From Gammaproteobacteria bacterium (GTDB lineage: Bacteria > Pseudomonadota > Gammaproteobacteria > Nevskiales > Nevskiaceae): a stretch of 64,000 nt of DNA. The DNA lies in the NCBI GenBank assembly GCA_026398875.1, contig JAPLSB010000005.1, forward strand, positions 157,552 to 221,551, written 5' to 3'. The position numbers and the translations under genes are program-made. The notes below the pieces were generated by a model. That model worked only from the letters and a program-made list of their open reading frames with translations, made no database searches and was not told where the DNA came from. Of the stretch, positions 52,363 to 61,421 are shown in pieces. Within the stretch, counting starts at the first letter, position 1. Each line of letters starts with the position of its first letter.

Positions 52363-52785
52363 TCAGGCCGGGCGTGCCGCGAAGGCGCTGCACCAGCCGC
52401 CGCTGGCGACCAGCTTGCCGGCAAACAGGCCGCAGGGGCCATTGGCAGCACCGGCCGCGCCGCTGAACAGCGCGCAGCCGCTGCACTTCGAACCGGCCTT
52501 GTAGGTCGGGAACTTCGCGGCATCGGCCTTGCTGGCATCGCTGACGTAGCCAAGCTGCACGGCCTGGGGATCGCTTTCGCTCAGCGCTTCGGCGGCAGCG
52601 GGTTCCGGCGCCGCAGTCGGTGCCGGTGCGGCCTCTGCAGCCGGTGCGGCGGCCGGTTCCGGTGCCGGCGCTGGCGCTGCTTCCGGAGCTGCCGCGGGCG
52701 CTGGCGCTTCGGACTTCGAGCACGCTGCCAGCAGCGCGGTGGCGGCAACGGGGATGTACTGGATGAACTGACGACGGCTGGCCAT
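52363..52785 (-). CDS. High-potential iron-sulfur protein (HiPIP)
   Basis: Protein of 140 residues. MASRRQFIQYIPVAATALLAAC combines a twin-arginine motif with a lipobox (LAAC), so it may be a Tat-exported lipoprotein. An Ala/Pro/Glu linker of about 50 residues leads to the HiPIP fold. The four cluster cysteines are in CSGC, GPCGLF and GWCSAF. HiPIPs carry electrons between the bc1 complex and oxidases or reaction centres. The ATG has AGGAAAACAACC upstream, and a strong terminator follows. Confidence 0.9.
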   Translation of the reverse strand: MASRRQFIQYIPVAATALLAACSKSEAPAPAAAPEAAPAPAPEPAAAPAAEAAPAPTAAPEPAAAEALSESDPQAVQLGYVSDASKADAAKFPTYKAGSKCSGCALFSGAAGAANGPCGLFAGKLVASGGWCSAFAARPA

Positions 52786-52958
52786 GGTTGTTTTCCTGTG
52801 CAGAGATGGGGATTCCAACGGCTGGGAGACCGCAGGTACGGCGGCCGCAGTTGGCGCGGCTACCCGAGGGTAACCCAGACCCGCGCCAGTCCGGCACGGG
52901 ACGTTCACCCGCGCGGACGGCGCCGAGGTGCGCGCTGCACCGCGATCGGCCGGCTGGC

Positions 52959-55900
52959 TCAGTCGTTGTCGGTGATCGTCACCGTAGCGCTGGCCTGCGC
53001 GCCAAGCGTGGCCGTCTGCACGTTGCCGAGCCGTACCAGAATCGTCTCGGCGCTTTCCCGCAAGGTGTCGTTGAGGATCGGGATGCGGATGGTCTTCGGT
53101 GCGGCATCGCCGTTGCTCCAGACCAGCGTGCCGCCGGCGGCGCCGTAATCGGAGCCCGCCTGTGCCGAGCCGTTGGCGGTCGTGTACGCAACCGACACGG
53201 CGCCAGTCGAGCCGCCGCTGCGATTGATCACCACGCTGATGGCGCCGCCGGCTTCCGACACCGTGTAGCTCGCCGCTGCCAGCGACAGCGCGCCGGGCAG
53301 GCCATCGTTGTCGGTGATCGACAGGCTCATCGTTCTGGCGCTGCCAAGCACTGCGCCGCCAGTGGCATTGCTGAGGCTCAGGTTGATCGTTTCGGCCGCT
53401 TCGGCGCTGGCGTCATCGTTGATCGGCACGGTGAAGGTCTTGTTGGCGCTTTCGCCGTCGGCCCAGCTGAGCGTGCCGCTGACGGCGCTGTAGTCGCTGC
53501 CGGCCGTCGCGCTGCCGTTGGCGCTGCTGTAGCCGACCGTCACCGCGCCGACGAAGCTCTGCGTGCGGCGCACGGTGATCGTTGCGCTGCCGCCGTTCTC
53601 GGCGATGCTCTGGCTGCCGGCGGTGAACACGAAGCTGCCGTTGACCGACGCGGTGTCGTCATCGGCGATCGACACCACGGCCTGCGTCACGCTGCCGAGC
53701 GTACCGCCGGCGGCATTGCTGAGACGGACCTGGAAGCTTTCGTTGGCGTCGGCCACGGTGTCGTTGAAGATGGTGATGCGGATGGTCTTGGCAGCGCTGT
53801 CGCCATTGGCCCAGGTCAAGCTGCCGCTGGAGGCGGCGAAGTCGCTGCCGGCCACGGCGCTGGAGTTGAACGTGGCGTACTGCACTGACGCCGCCCCGGT
53901 CGAGCCGCCGGTGCGGGTGACCGTCAAGCTCACGCTGCCGCCGGATTCCGGCACGCTGGCCGTCGCCGCGCTCAGCGCCAATGTGCCCGGCAGGCCATCG
54001 TTGTCGGCGATCGTCAGGCTCTGTGCGCGGTTGCTGCCGAGCACGGCGCCGCCGCTGATGCCGCTCAGGCTCAGGCTGATCGTCTCGCCGGCTTCGGCCG
54101 TCGCGTCATCGAGGATCGGCACGGTGAAGCTTTTCGACGCGCTGTCGCCATTGGCCCAGTTCAGCGTGCCGCTGCTGGCGGTGTAGTCGCTGCCGGCGGT
54201 CGCGGTGCCGTTGGCGGTCGCATAACTCACCGACACTGCGCCGACCGAGCCCAGCGTGCGGCTGACGGTGATCGTCGCGCTGCCGCCGTTCTCGGCTACC
54301 GACAGCGAAGCGGCGGTGAACTGCAGCGTGCCGTTCGGGCTCGGGCTGTCGTCATCGGCAATCGTCACCGTGCTGGTGCTGACCGCGCCAAGACTGGCGC
54401 CGCTGGCCGCCGTCAGCCGCAGCTGAAAGGTTTCGCTGGCTTCGGCCAGCGAGTCGTTCAGCACGGTCACGCGGATGGTCTTGGTCGTGCTGTCGCCGCT
54501 GGCCCAGCTCAGCGTGCCGCTGCTGGCAACGTAGTCGCCGCCGGCCGTGGCGCTGGAGTTGGCGGTGGCATAGCTGACGGAAGCGGCGCCGAAGCTGCCG
54601 CCGGTGCGCGCCACCGATACCGTGATCGCGCCGCCGGTTTCGGTGATCGACGCATTGGCAGCCGTGAAGGCGACGCTGCCCGGTGCGTTGTCGTTGTCGA
54701 GAATGTTCAGCACCGCCGTGCGCGTGGTGCCGAGCGTGGCACTGCCGCCAGGGGCGCTCAGGCTCAGGTTGATCGATTCGTTGCCTTCGGCCGCCGCATC
54801 GTCGACTGCGGCGACGGTGAAGGTTTTGGCGGTGCTGTCGCCGTCGGCCCAGTTCAGCGTGCCGCTGGCGGCCGTGTAGTCGCTGCCCGCCGCCGCCGTG
54901 CCGTTCGAGGTCGCGTAGTTCACCGAGATCGCACCGGCCGTGCCGCCGCTGCGCTGCACGCTGATCGTGCCGACGCCGCCGTTCTCCGGCATTGCGTAGG
55001 CGCTGGCGCTGAAGTTCAGCGTGCCCGGTCCGGGCGTGATCGCGGCGAGGGCCAGCGTGGCATCGACGAGCCCAGTGCCGCAGCCGCTGCAGCTGCCGGG
55101 AAACGGCCGGACATTGGTCTTCAGCACCGATTCGACTTCGGTCGGCGTGATCGTCGGCTTGGCGGCATAGAGCAGCGCGGCGACACCGGCGACATGCGGC
55201 GCGGCCATGCTGGTGCCCTGCAGGTAGGCGTAGCTGTCGCTGCCCGGCGTCGTGCTGCCAGCGTTGTAGGTCGACAGGATGCCGACCGTGCTGCCGCGGC
55301 TCATGTCGCCGCCCGGCGCCGCGACATCGACGCCGGTGCCGTAGTTCGAGTACGGCGCCCGTGAACCGCCATCGCCGATCGACGCCACGCTGATCACGCC
55401 ATTGCAGCTGGCCGGCGAAAAGTTCGCGGCATCCATGTTCGCGTTGCCGGCCGCGACCACAACACTGGCACCGCGGGCGCGGGCGCTGTCGATGGCGGCC
55501 TGCGTGGTCGGCGAGGCCGAGCACGGATACTGGCCGCCCAAGCTCATGTTCAGCACCTGCGCCGGCTGCGGATTGACCGGCACGCCGGCCACGGAACCGC
55601 CGGCCGCCCAGACGATGGCATCGGCGATATCCGAGGTGCTGCCGCCGCAGCGGCCGAGCACGCGGGCGATCACCAGCTTCGCGCCATAGGCGACACCGAC
55701 CACGCCGGTGCCGTTGTTGCCGCGCGCCGCGATCGTGCCGGCGACATGGGTGCCGTGCCAGCTCGAATTCGAGGTGCCGCTGCCGCCGCAACTGCCGGAG
55801 ACGCGGAAATCGCCGGGATCGAGCGCATCGGCATCGCGGCCGCCGCCGTCGTTGGCGCTGGTGGTGTCGCTGATGAAGTCGTACTGCGCGACCACCTGCC

Positions 55901-56438
55901 CGGACAGATCGGTGTGGGCGCGGTAGCCGGTGTCGATCACCGCCACGGTGACGCCGCTGCCGTCGACACGATCCCAGGCGGTATAGGCATTCACGCCGGC
56001 AATACCGTTGCTTTGCGCCGGACCGGCAAGCCCCCAGAGGCTGGACAGCATCGGGTCGTTCGGCGTCAGCACCGGGTGCATCAAGCGATCCGGTTCGATG
56101 TAGGCGATCCCGTTCGGGCGTGCCGCGTTCAGGCGGGCGGCAAAGCGCTCGAGTGCCCGCTCATCGAGATCGCTTCCGGCATCGATCAACGTGGCACCGG
56201 TGGCCAGCTGCCGCAGATAGCGCAGCGGCCGGCCGGCTTGTACGGCCAGCGCGTCGACCCGCGCTTGCGCGGCATCGGCTGGGTCTTGCCCGGCAGCGAC
56301 GGCCGTGTCGGGCCGCGTATTGAACTTGACGATCAGACGGGCCGACGGCGTATCCGGACCGGCCGCTGCAACGGTCAGCGCGTTGAGCAGCGCAGCCAAT
56401 CCGGTGACGAGCTTCAGCGTGCAGTTCGAAAGGCGCAT
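52959..56438 (-). CDS. Secreted subtilisin-like (S8) protease with six Calx-beta repeats
   Basis: Protein of 1159 residues: signal peptide (about 1-26), propeptide-like region (about 33-120), S8 catalytic domain (about 140-460) and six tandem Calx-beta domains of about 113 residues (about 472-1159). The triad is Asp169 (AVIDTGY), His228 (SSWHGTHVAGT) and Ser410 (LQGTSMAAPHVAG), with oxyanion Asn332 (AAGNA). Calx-beta modules bind Ca2+ and act as adhesive stalks. No sorting tag ends the protein; it stops at TVTITDND. Odd and even repeats form two subtypes. It is flanked by the HiPIP and amt genes and probably stands alone. Confidence 0.93.
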   Translation of the reverse strand: MRLSNCTLKLVTGLAALLNALTVAAAGPDTPSARLIVKFNTRPDTAVAAGQDPADAAQARVDALAVQAGRPLRYLRQLATGATLIDAGSDLDERALERFAARLNAARPNGIAYIEPDRLMHPVLTPNDPMLSSLWGLAGPAQSNGIAGVNAYTAWDRVDGSGVTVAVIDTGYRAHTDLSGQVVAQYDFISDTTSANDGGGRDADALDPGDFRVSGSCGGSGTSNSSWHGTHVAGTIAARGNNGTGVVGVAYGAKLVIARVLGRCGGSTSDIADAIVWAAGGSVAGVPVNPQPAQVLNMSLGGQYPCSASPTTQAAIDSARARGASVVVAAGNANMDAANFSPASCNGVISVASIGDGGSRAPYSNYGTGVDVAAPGGDMSRGSTVGILSTYNAGSTTPGSDSYAYLQGTSMAAPHVAGVAALLYAAKPTITPTEVESVLKTNVRPFPGSCSGCGTGLVDATLALAAITPGPGTLNFSASAYAMPENGGVGTISVQRSGGTAGAISVNYATSNGTAAAGSDYTAASGTLNWADGDSTAKTFTVAAVDDAAAEGNESINLSLSAPGGSATLGTTRTAVLNILDNDNAPGSVAFTAANASITETGGAITVSVARTGGSFGAASVSYATANSSATAGGDYVASSGTLSWASGDSTTKTIRVTVLNDSLAEASETFQLRLTAASGASLGAVSTSTVTIADDDSPSPNGTLQFTAASLSVAENGGSATITVSRTLGSVGAVSVSYATANGTATAGSDYTASSGTLNWANGDSASKSFTVPILDDATAEAGETISLSLSGISGGAVLGSNRAQSLTIADNDGLPGTLALSAATASVPESGGSVSLTVTRTGGSTGAASVQYATFNSSAVAGSDFAASSGSLTWANGDSAAKTIRITIFNDTVADANESFQVRLSNAAGGTLGSVTQAVVSIADDDTASVNGSFVFTAGSQSIAENGGSATITVRRTQSFVGAVTVGYSSANGSATAGSDYSAVSGTLSWADGESANKTFTVPINDDASAEAAETINLSLSNATGGAVLGSARTMSLSITDNDGLPGALSLAAASYTVSEAGGAISVVINRSGGSTGAVSVAYTTANGSAQAGSDYGAAGGTLVWSNGDAAPKTIRIPILNDTLRESAETILVRLGNVQTATLGAQASATVTITDND
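52962..55025 (-). repeat. Six tandem Calx-beta coding repeats
   Basis: About 340-base units in the 3' half of the protease gene. Units 1, 3 and 5 share FTV..DDA.AE and LSLS. Units 2, 4 and 6 share KTIR, NDT/NDS and RL. The array is thus three copies of a two-domain block of about 690 bases. Such similarity invites recombination and assembly error. Confidence 0.75.
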
Positions 56439-56683
56439 GGCCGGGTCCGCTATTCAGGGTGTACGACCTGTATCGGCGCGACCACAGGGGTCTGAAACGC
56501 GCGGCCGACCGGCTGTCCCGGCAGCCGCTACCGTCAATCGCGGATCGCCGGAAACGGTGACGCATAGCCGTCGCAAATCGCCTTTGCGACGGTTCCGGCG
56601 GTCGCTTCCGCGTCGATCGTCCGGTGATCGCCCGGTGATCGACGGACGTTGCCGGGCGACGAATGTGCAGCCGACGGGCAAGC

Positions 56684-56718
56684 AAAAAGGCCCGCCGCGG
56701 CGGATGCCGGGGCGGGCC
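56684..56718 (-). terminator. Intrinsic terminator after amt
   Basis: GGCCCGCC / GGCGGGCC stem (56689-56718) with a 14-base GC-rich loop. On the minus strand it runs into TTTTTGCTTGCC. It is 19 bases past the amt stop. The rest of the 298-base amt-protease gap shows no ORF or other clear signal. Confidence 0.8.
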
Positions 56719-56736
56719 CGATTCAGCGCGGCCGGC

Positions 56737-57939
56737 TTACCACCAGGTGTCGCGGTCGGCCGTCGCGGCGATCTTGTGGATGCTCAGGTCGGCACCGTTG
56801 AACTCTTCCTCGGTCGACAGCCGCAGCCCGAGCAGCGCCTTCAGCACGCCGTAGACCAGCAGGCCGCCGCTGAACGCGATGCCGATGCCGAGGCCAGTGC
56901 CGACCGCCTGCGCTGCGAATGACACACCACCGAGCCCGCCTAGCGTCGCGCTGCCGAAGATGCCGGCGGCCAGCCCGCCCCAGGCGCCGCACAGGCCGTG
57001 CAGCGGCCAGACGCCGAGCACGTCGTCGATCTTCCAGCGGTTCTGGGTCAGCGTGAACAGGTAGACGAACAGGCCGCCGGCAACGGCGCCGGTGAGCAGG
57101 GCGCCGACCGGATGCATGACATCGGAACCGGCGCAGACCGCGACCAGCCCGGCCAGCGGGCCGTTGTGGACGAAGCCGGGGTCATTGCGGCCGGCAGCCA
57201 GTGCCACCAGCGTGCCGCCGACCATCGCCATCAGCGAATTCATCGCCACCAGGCCACTGATCTTGTCGAGCGTCTGCGCGCTCATCACATTGAAGCCGAA
57301 CCAGCCGACGATCAGGATCCAGGCGCCGAGCGCCAGAAACGGAATCGACGACGGCGGATGCGCCGAGATCTCGCCGGACTTGCCGTAGCGGCCGTGGCGG
57401 GCGCCGAGCATCAGCACCGCGCCGAGTGCGATCCAGCCACCGACCGCGTGCACCACGACCGACCCGGCGAAGTCATGGAAGTTGGCGCCGAAAGTCGCCA
57501 GCAACCAGTCCTGCACGCCGAACAGGCCGTTCCAGGCGATGCCTTCGAACAGCGGGTAGACGAAGGCCACCAGCAGGAAGGTGGCGATCAGCTGCGGATA
57601 GAAGCGCGCCCGCTCGGCAATGCCGCCGGAGACGATCGCCGGCACGGCGGCCGCGAAGGTCAGCAGGAAAAAGAACTTGGTCAGTTCATAGCCGTTGTCG
57701 GCGGCCAGTTCGGTGGCCGGACCGAAGAAGCTGCGGCCGTAGGCGATCGCGTAGCCGATGCCGAAATAGGCGATCGTCGACACCGCGAAGTCGCAGAGGA
57801 TCTTGACGAGGGCATTGACCTGGTTCTTGCGCCGCACGGTGCCGAGTTCGAGGAACGCGAAGCCGGCGTGCATCGCCAGGATCATGATCGCGCCCAGCAG
57901 GATGAACAGGACGTCCGCTGGCGTCTTGATGTCGTGCAC
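56737..57939 (-). CDS. amt: Ammonium transporter (Amt family)
   Basis: Membrane channel of 400 residues with eleven predicted helices. The pore histidines are in HDFAGSVVVHAVGGW and WPLHGLCGAWGG, and ISGGIAERARF-type and GFNVMSAQTLDK segments are Amt hallmarks. The start is GTG at 57939 with GGGAG upstream. There is no glnK next to it, unlike the common glnK-amtB pair. The N-terminus goes straight into the first helix with no cleaved signal. Confidence 0.95.
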   Translation of the reverse strand: MHDIKTPADVLFILLGAIMILAMHAGFAFLELGTVRRKNQVNALVKILCDFAVSTIAYFGIGYAIAYGRSFFGPATELAADNGYELTKFFFLLTFAAAVPAIVSGGIAERARFYPQLIATFLLVAFVYPLFEGIAWNGLFGVQDWLLATFGANFHDFAGSVVVHAVGGWIALGAVLMLGARHGRYGKSGEISAHPPSSIPFLALGAWILIVGWFGFNVMSAQTLDKISGLVAMNSLMAMVGGTLVALAAGRNDPGFVHNGPLAGLVAVCAGSDVMHPVGALLTGAVAGGLFVYLFTLTQNRWKIDDVLGVWPLHGLCGAWGGLAAGIFGSATLGGLGGVSFAAQAVGTGLGIGIAFSGGLLVYGVLKALLGLRLSTEEEFNGADLSIHKIAATADRDTWW

Positions 57940-58148
57940 TGAAATTGGTCTCCCGACGTGTTTTTGTCCGAAATCGGCGTCACCGTGGTGCGCCGGACGC
58001 GGATTATTGCCGATCTGAGGTCGGAATCAGGGCGTGATGCACAGATTGGAAGCGCAGATCGTCACCGGCCTCTGACGAAGCACGGAGCGTCGACGGCTGG
58101 ATTCAGCGACTCAGCCGGCGGCCGCGCGGCTGGTCGGCGCGGCCTTGC

Positions 58149-58583
58149 TCAGGCCGGCTGCTGCGCGTTGCGCTGGTACAGATCGAGCAGGGTTTCGGCG
58201 ACGACGCCGTCGCGGATCAGCGCCGGATTGACCAGCGGGTATTCGCAGGCCGGCATGAAGCCCGGCAGAGACGCGCTCATCTGGCGCTCGTCGATCTGCT
58301 CGAAGCCCATCGACCAGCACGCGAACTTGCGCGTGCTGATCGGCGCGCTGACCAGCAGCCGAAGACGCGTATGCCGCGCATCGCTGACGATGCGGGCGTA
58401 CAGCGCGGTCAGTTCGTCGAGTTCGCCTTCGAGGATCTGCAGGAAGCTCTGGTTGGCGTACAGCAGCAGGCCTGACAGTCCGTGGCTTGCGTTATGGCGG
58501 CGTGCGGCGACCAGCAAGGATTCCAGATCGCTTTCGGAACACGGCCGCACGGCCTGGCTGGCGTAGATCAGTTTGGAAAGCAT
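58149..58583 (-). CDS. BLUF-domain blue-light photoreceptor
   Basis: Short BLUF protein of 144 residues. Flavin-site residues are in place: Tyr7 (LIYASQA), Asn31 (RRHNASHGLSG) and Gln49 (NQSFLQILEGE), with Trp in FACWSMGF. About 45 residues follow the core and contain no effector domain, so output must go through a partner protein, as with PixD. ATG has AGGAGC upstream. It is divergent, across 345 bases with a palindrome, from a histidine kinase gene, which suggests a shared signalling unit. Confidence 0.92.
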   Translation of the reverse strand: MLSKLIYASQAVRPCSESDLESLLVAARRHNASHGLSGLLLYANQSFLQILEGELDELTALYARIVSDARHTRLRLLVSAPISTRKFACWSMGFEQIDERQMSASLPGFMPACEYPLVNPALIRDGVVAETLLDLYQRNAQQPA

Positions 58584-58928
58584 GGCCGCTCCTGATGGCG
58601 TACTGACGTTTCATCGCAGCGGTCGAACCCGGTTGGCCGGCGCGACGCTGGGACACCAGTAGAACAGCATTCGCGCGCGGACGAACGCGGCTGGACTTGT
58701 GTTCGCTAACGAACATACAGGCGCATCGATAGCGATCAGTCTTCTAAGTCGTGTGCGTGACGCTGCCGGCGCGCTGCGGTCGCAACGCCACTTCTTTCCA
58801 CCGCGCAGCGACAGCGGACCCGCAAGGGCCGCAAACAGCCGCAGCCGGATTCCATGCATGAGCAATGACCAGAAACGCAACGCACGTGGCAATGAGCGAT
58901 CCGGAAACGGAGGTCGAATCCGCGTGTA
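58584..58928. other. Divergent control region between the BLUF and kinase genes
   Basis: 345 bases without a supportable gene. They contain the 16-base palindrome at 58700-58715, and GGAGGT at 58909-58914 that may serve the kinase. A small open frame (58699-58956, plus) has no family features and was not accepted. No clear sigma-70 hexamer pair was found. Confidence 0.5.
58700..58715. promoter_or_regulatory. Palindrome between BLUF and histidine kinase genes
   Basis: Perfect palindrome tgttcg-ctaa-cgaaca. It is 117 bases from the BLUF start and about 215-235 bases from the kinase start. The binding protein is unknown; the Crp/Fnr-type regulator encoded downstream is a candidate, though the site does not match the classic CRP or FNR consensus. 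Confidence 0.5.
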
Positions 58929-60578
58929 TTGCCAGATGACAGCGCGGCCATGCTGAAGTCGGAAGCGCTGCAGAAGGCGATGCTGTCCAGCGCCCGCTTC
59001 CCGATCATTGCGACCAACGAGCACGGCATCATCCAGCTGTTCAATGTCGGCGCCGAGCGACTGCTTGGCTATCCGGCCAGCGAGGTGGTCAACCAGATCA
59101 GTCCTGGCGACTTCTGCGACATCGCCGAGGCCACGGTACGCGCTGCCGAGCTGAGCCGAGAGTACGAAACCGAGATCGCGCCCGGCTTCCAGGCGCTGGT
59201 CTACAAGGCTTCGCGCGGCATCGAGGACATCTACGAGCTGACCTGCATCTGCAGGAACGGCGAGCGTTTGCCAGCCATCGTGTCGACCACGGCGCTGCGC
59301 GATGAACAGGATCGGATCATCGGCTACCTGCTGATCTGCACCGACAACTCGGCGCGCAAGCGGGTCGCCGAAGAACTGGAGGCGGCGCGGTCACTGGCCG
59401 AGCGCGCCAATCTGGCGAAGGCCGAATTCCTGTCGAGCATGAGCCACGAGCTGCGCTCGCCGCTGGGCGCGATCCTGGGCTTTGCACAACTGCTGGAGTC
59501 CGGCCAGCCACCGCCGACCGCATCCCAGGTGCGCAGCATCGATCAGATCCTCAAGGCCGGCTGGTACCTGCTGGAGCTAATCAACGAAGTGCTCGACTTG
59601 GCGGTGATCGAGTCCGGCACGCTGACGCTGCTGATGGAGCCGGTGTCGCTGTTCGAAGTGCTCTACGAATGCCATGCGATCGTCGAGCAGCACGCCCGCA
59701 AGCGCGCGGTGCGGGTGTTCTATCCGAAGTTCGTCACCGCCTTTGCGGTGAAGGCCGATCGCATGCGGCTCAAGCAGGTGCTGATCAACCTGCTGTCCAA
59801 TGCCATCAAGTACAACCGGCATGGCGGCGATGTGACGCTGAGCTGTTCCGCGATCGAGCCCGGACGAGTGCGCATCTCGGTTCTGGATACCGGTGACGGA
59901 CTCAGCGCCGAAAAGCTTGCCCAGCTGTTCCAGCCATTCAACCGGCTGGGTCAGGAAACCGGCACCGAGGAAGGCACCGGGATCGGACTGGTGCTGTGCA
60001 GGAAGCTCGTCGAAATGATGAACGGCGTGATCAGCGTCGAAAGCACGGTGGGCGTCGGCAGCCGGTTTTCGATCGAACTGGATCTGGTGGAAGCGCCCGA
60101 CCTGACGGCCACTGCCGATGACGCGCTGAGCCAACTGCCGTATCTGCAGATCGAGCCACAGCGTCATTCGCTGCTGTACATCGAGGATTCGGCCGCCGAC
60201 CTGATGCTGGTGCGTGATCTGATCGCGCGGCGTACCGACTTCAAGCTGCTGACGGCCACCGACCGGGCGTGGGGCATCGAGATGGCCAGGTCCTATCGCC
60301 CGGATCTGATCCTGCTGAACATCAAGCAGCCGGCGATCAGCAGTCGGCAGTTTCTCGACACGCTGGCCGACGATCCGATCACCCGAGGCATTCCGGTGAT
60401 CGCGCTGAGCGCCCATGCGTCGCCGATCGACATCCGCAACGCGCTTGCCGAGGGCTTTCAGCAGTACCTGACGAAGCCGATCAGGATCGACGTGTTCATG
60501 GCGGTACTGGACTTGGCGATTCGCAACAACAAGGCAGACATGCCGATAGCCGCAAGCCCGGGGGGGCCGCAGATATGA
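58929..60578 (+). CDS. PAS hybrid histidine kinase with degenerate receiver
   Basis: Soluble kinase of up to 549 residues. PAS domain (about 15-140), HisKA with SHELRSPLGAILGFAQLL (phospho-His near residue 170), HATPase with N box LINLLSNAIKYN and G boxes DTGDGLS and GTGIGLVLC, then a receiver (about 415-535). In the receiver the phospho-acceptor Asp is replaced: LILLNIKQP instead of LILLDIQMP. The acidic pair (YIEDSA), Ser switch and Lys (LTKPI) remain. The start is uncertain: TTG 58929 or ATG 58950. There are no membrane helices. The stop overlaps the next gene (ATGA). Confidence 0.9.
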   Translation: MPDDSAAMLKSEALQKAMLSSARFPIIATNEHGIIQLFNVGAERLLGYPASEVVNQISPGDFCDIAEATVRAAELSREYETEIAPGFQALVYKASRGIEDIYELTCICRNGERLPAIVSTTALRDEQDRIIGYLLICTDNSARKRVAEELEAARSLAERANLAKAEFLSSMSHELRSPLGAILGFAQLLESGQPPPTASQVRSIDQILKAGWYLLELINEVLDLAVIESGTLTLLMEPVSLFEVLYECHAIVEQHARKRAVRVFYPKFVTAFAVKADRMRLKQVLINLLSNAIKYNRHGGDVTLSCSAIEPGRVRISVLDTGDGLSAEKLAQLFQPFNRLGQETGTEEGTGIGLVLCRKLVEMMNGVISVESTVGVGSRFSIELDLVEAPDLTATADDALSQLPYLQIEPQRHSLLYIEDSAADLMLVRDLIARRTDFKLLTATDRAWGIEMARSYRPDLILLNIKQPAISSRQFLDTLADDPITRGIPVIALSAHASPIDIRNALAEGFQQYLTKPIRIDVFMAVLDLAIRNNKADMPIAASPGGPQI

Positions 60579-61402
60579 TTGCCGAGAACGAAATACTGGC
60601 CGCAAAAATCCTGATCGTTGACGATCAGCACGCGAACATTCTGCTGCTCCAGCAGTTGCTCGACGACGCCGGCTTCACTGGCGTGACGGCGACCACCGAG
60701 CCACAGCAGGTCTGCGAGCTGCACCGGGACAATGGTTACGACCTGATCCTGCTTGATCTGCAGATGCCGGAAATGGACGGTTTCCAGGTCATCGAAGCGC
60801 TCAAGACCAACAGTGCCGACAGCTATCTGCCGGTGATCGTGCTGACCGCGCAGCCTGGCCACAAGCTGCGTGCGCTGTTGGCCGGCGCCAAGGATTTCAT
60901 CGCCAAGCCCTTTGATCTGGTCGAAGTGCGGACCCGGATCCGCAATATGCTGGAGGTGCGGCTGCTGTACCGGAAGCTGGAGGTCTACAACCAGTCGCTG
61001 GAACGGCTGGTCGAGCAGCGCACCGCGCAGTTGCGCGAAAGCGAAGCGCGCTTCCGCAGCCTGACGGAGCTGGCGTCCGACTGGTACTGGGAGCAGGACG
61101 AGGCCGGCGCGTTCACCAAGGTGTCCGGTCCGGTGCTGGAAATGCTCGGCATCCGCGTCGAACCGTTTGCCGACGAGCCGGCTGCCGACAGCGGCAGCGA
61201 TTCCGGCTGGGACGAAGCCGAACGCGCGATCTTCCGCGCCAAGATCGAGGCCCGCGAGCCGTTTCTGGATTTCGTCTTCAGCCGCCGGAATGCCGATGGC
61301 ACGTTCCGCCGCTTCCAGGTCAGCGGCGAGCCGATGTTCAGCCACGACTGCCGCCTGATCGGCTACCGGGGCATCGGTGTCGAGTTGACCGGCAAGCGGT
61401 AG
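60575..61402 (+). CDS. REC-PAS response regulator
   Basis: Protein of 275 residues: a receiver (about 10-125) with acidic pair in ILIVDDQ, phospho-acceptor in LILLDLQMPEMDGF, Thr in VLTAQ and Lys in IAKPF, all intact. A coiled coil (about 128-160) and a PAS domain (about 165-270, RSLTELASDWYWEQD) follow. It has no DNA-binding, GGDEF or kinase output, so it should act by protein contact. It is coupled to the kinase by ATGA and is followed 19 bases later by a Crp/Fnr gene. Confidence 0.9.
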   Translation: MIAENEILAAKILIVDDQHANILLLQQLLDDAGFTGVTATTEPQQVCELHRDNGYDLILLDLQMPEMDGFQVIEALKTNSADSYLPVIVLTAQPGHKLRALLAGAKDFIAKPFDLVEVRTRIRNMLEVRLLYRKLEVYNQSLERLVEQRTAQLRESEARFRSLTELASDWYWEQDEAGAFTKVSGPVLEMLGIRVEPFADEPAADSGSDSGWDEAERAIFRAKIEAREPFLDFVFSRRNADGTFRRFQVSGEPMFSHDCRLIGYRGIGVELTGKR

Positions 61403-61421
61403 TTCGGAGGATCACCGGCCC

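Noticed and set aside
54352..55791. 479-residue frame overlapping the S8 protease in another frame
   Set aside because: The repetitive Arg/His/Gln-rich translation comes from the Calx-beta repeats; the S8 frame has an intact catalytic triad.
58700..58715. LexA/SOS box
   Set aside because: The half-sites resemble GTTCG/CGAAC, but the spacing does not fit the gammaproteobacterial CTGT-N8-ACAG box or the Gram-positive CGAAC-N4-GTTCG form.
58699..58956. 85-residue plus-strand ORF in the BLUF/kinase gap
   Set aside because: No ribosome site or family features, it starts on the palindrome, and it runs into the kinase gene.
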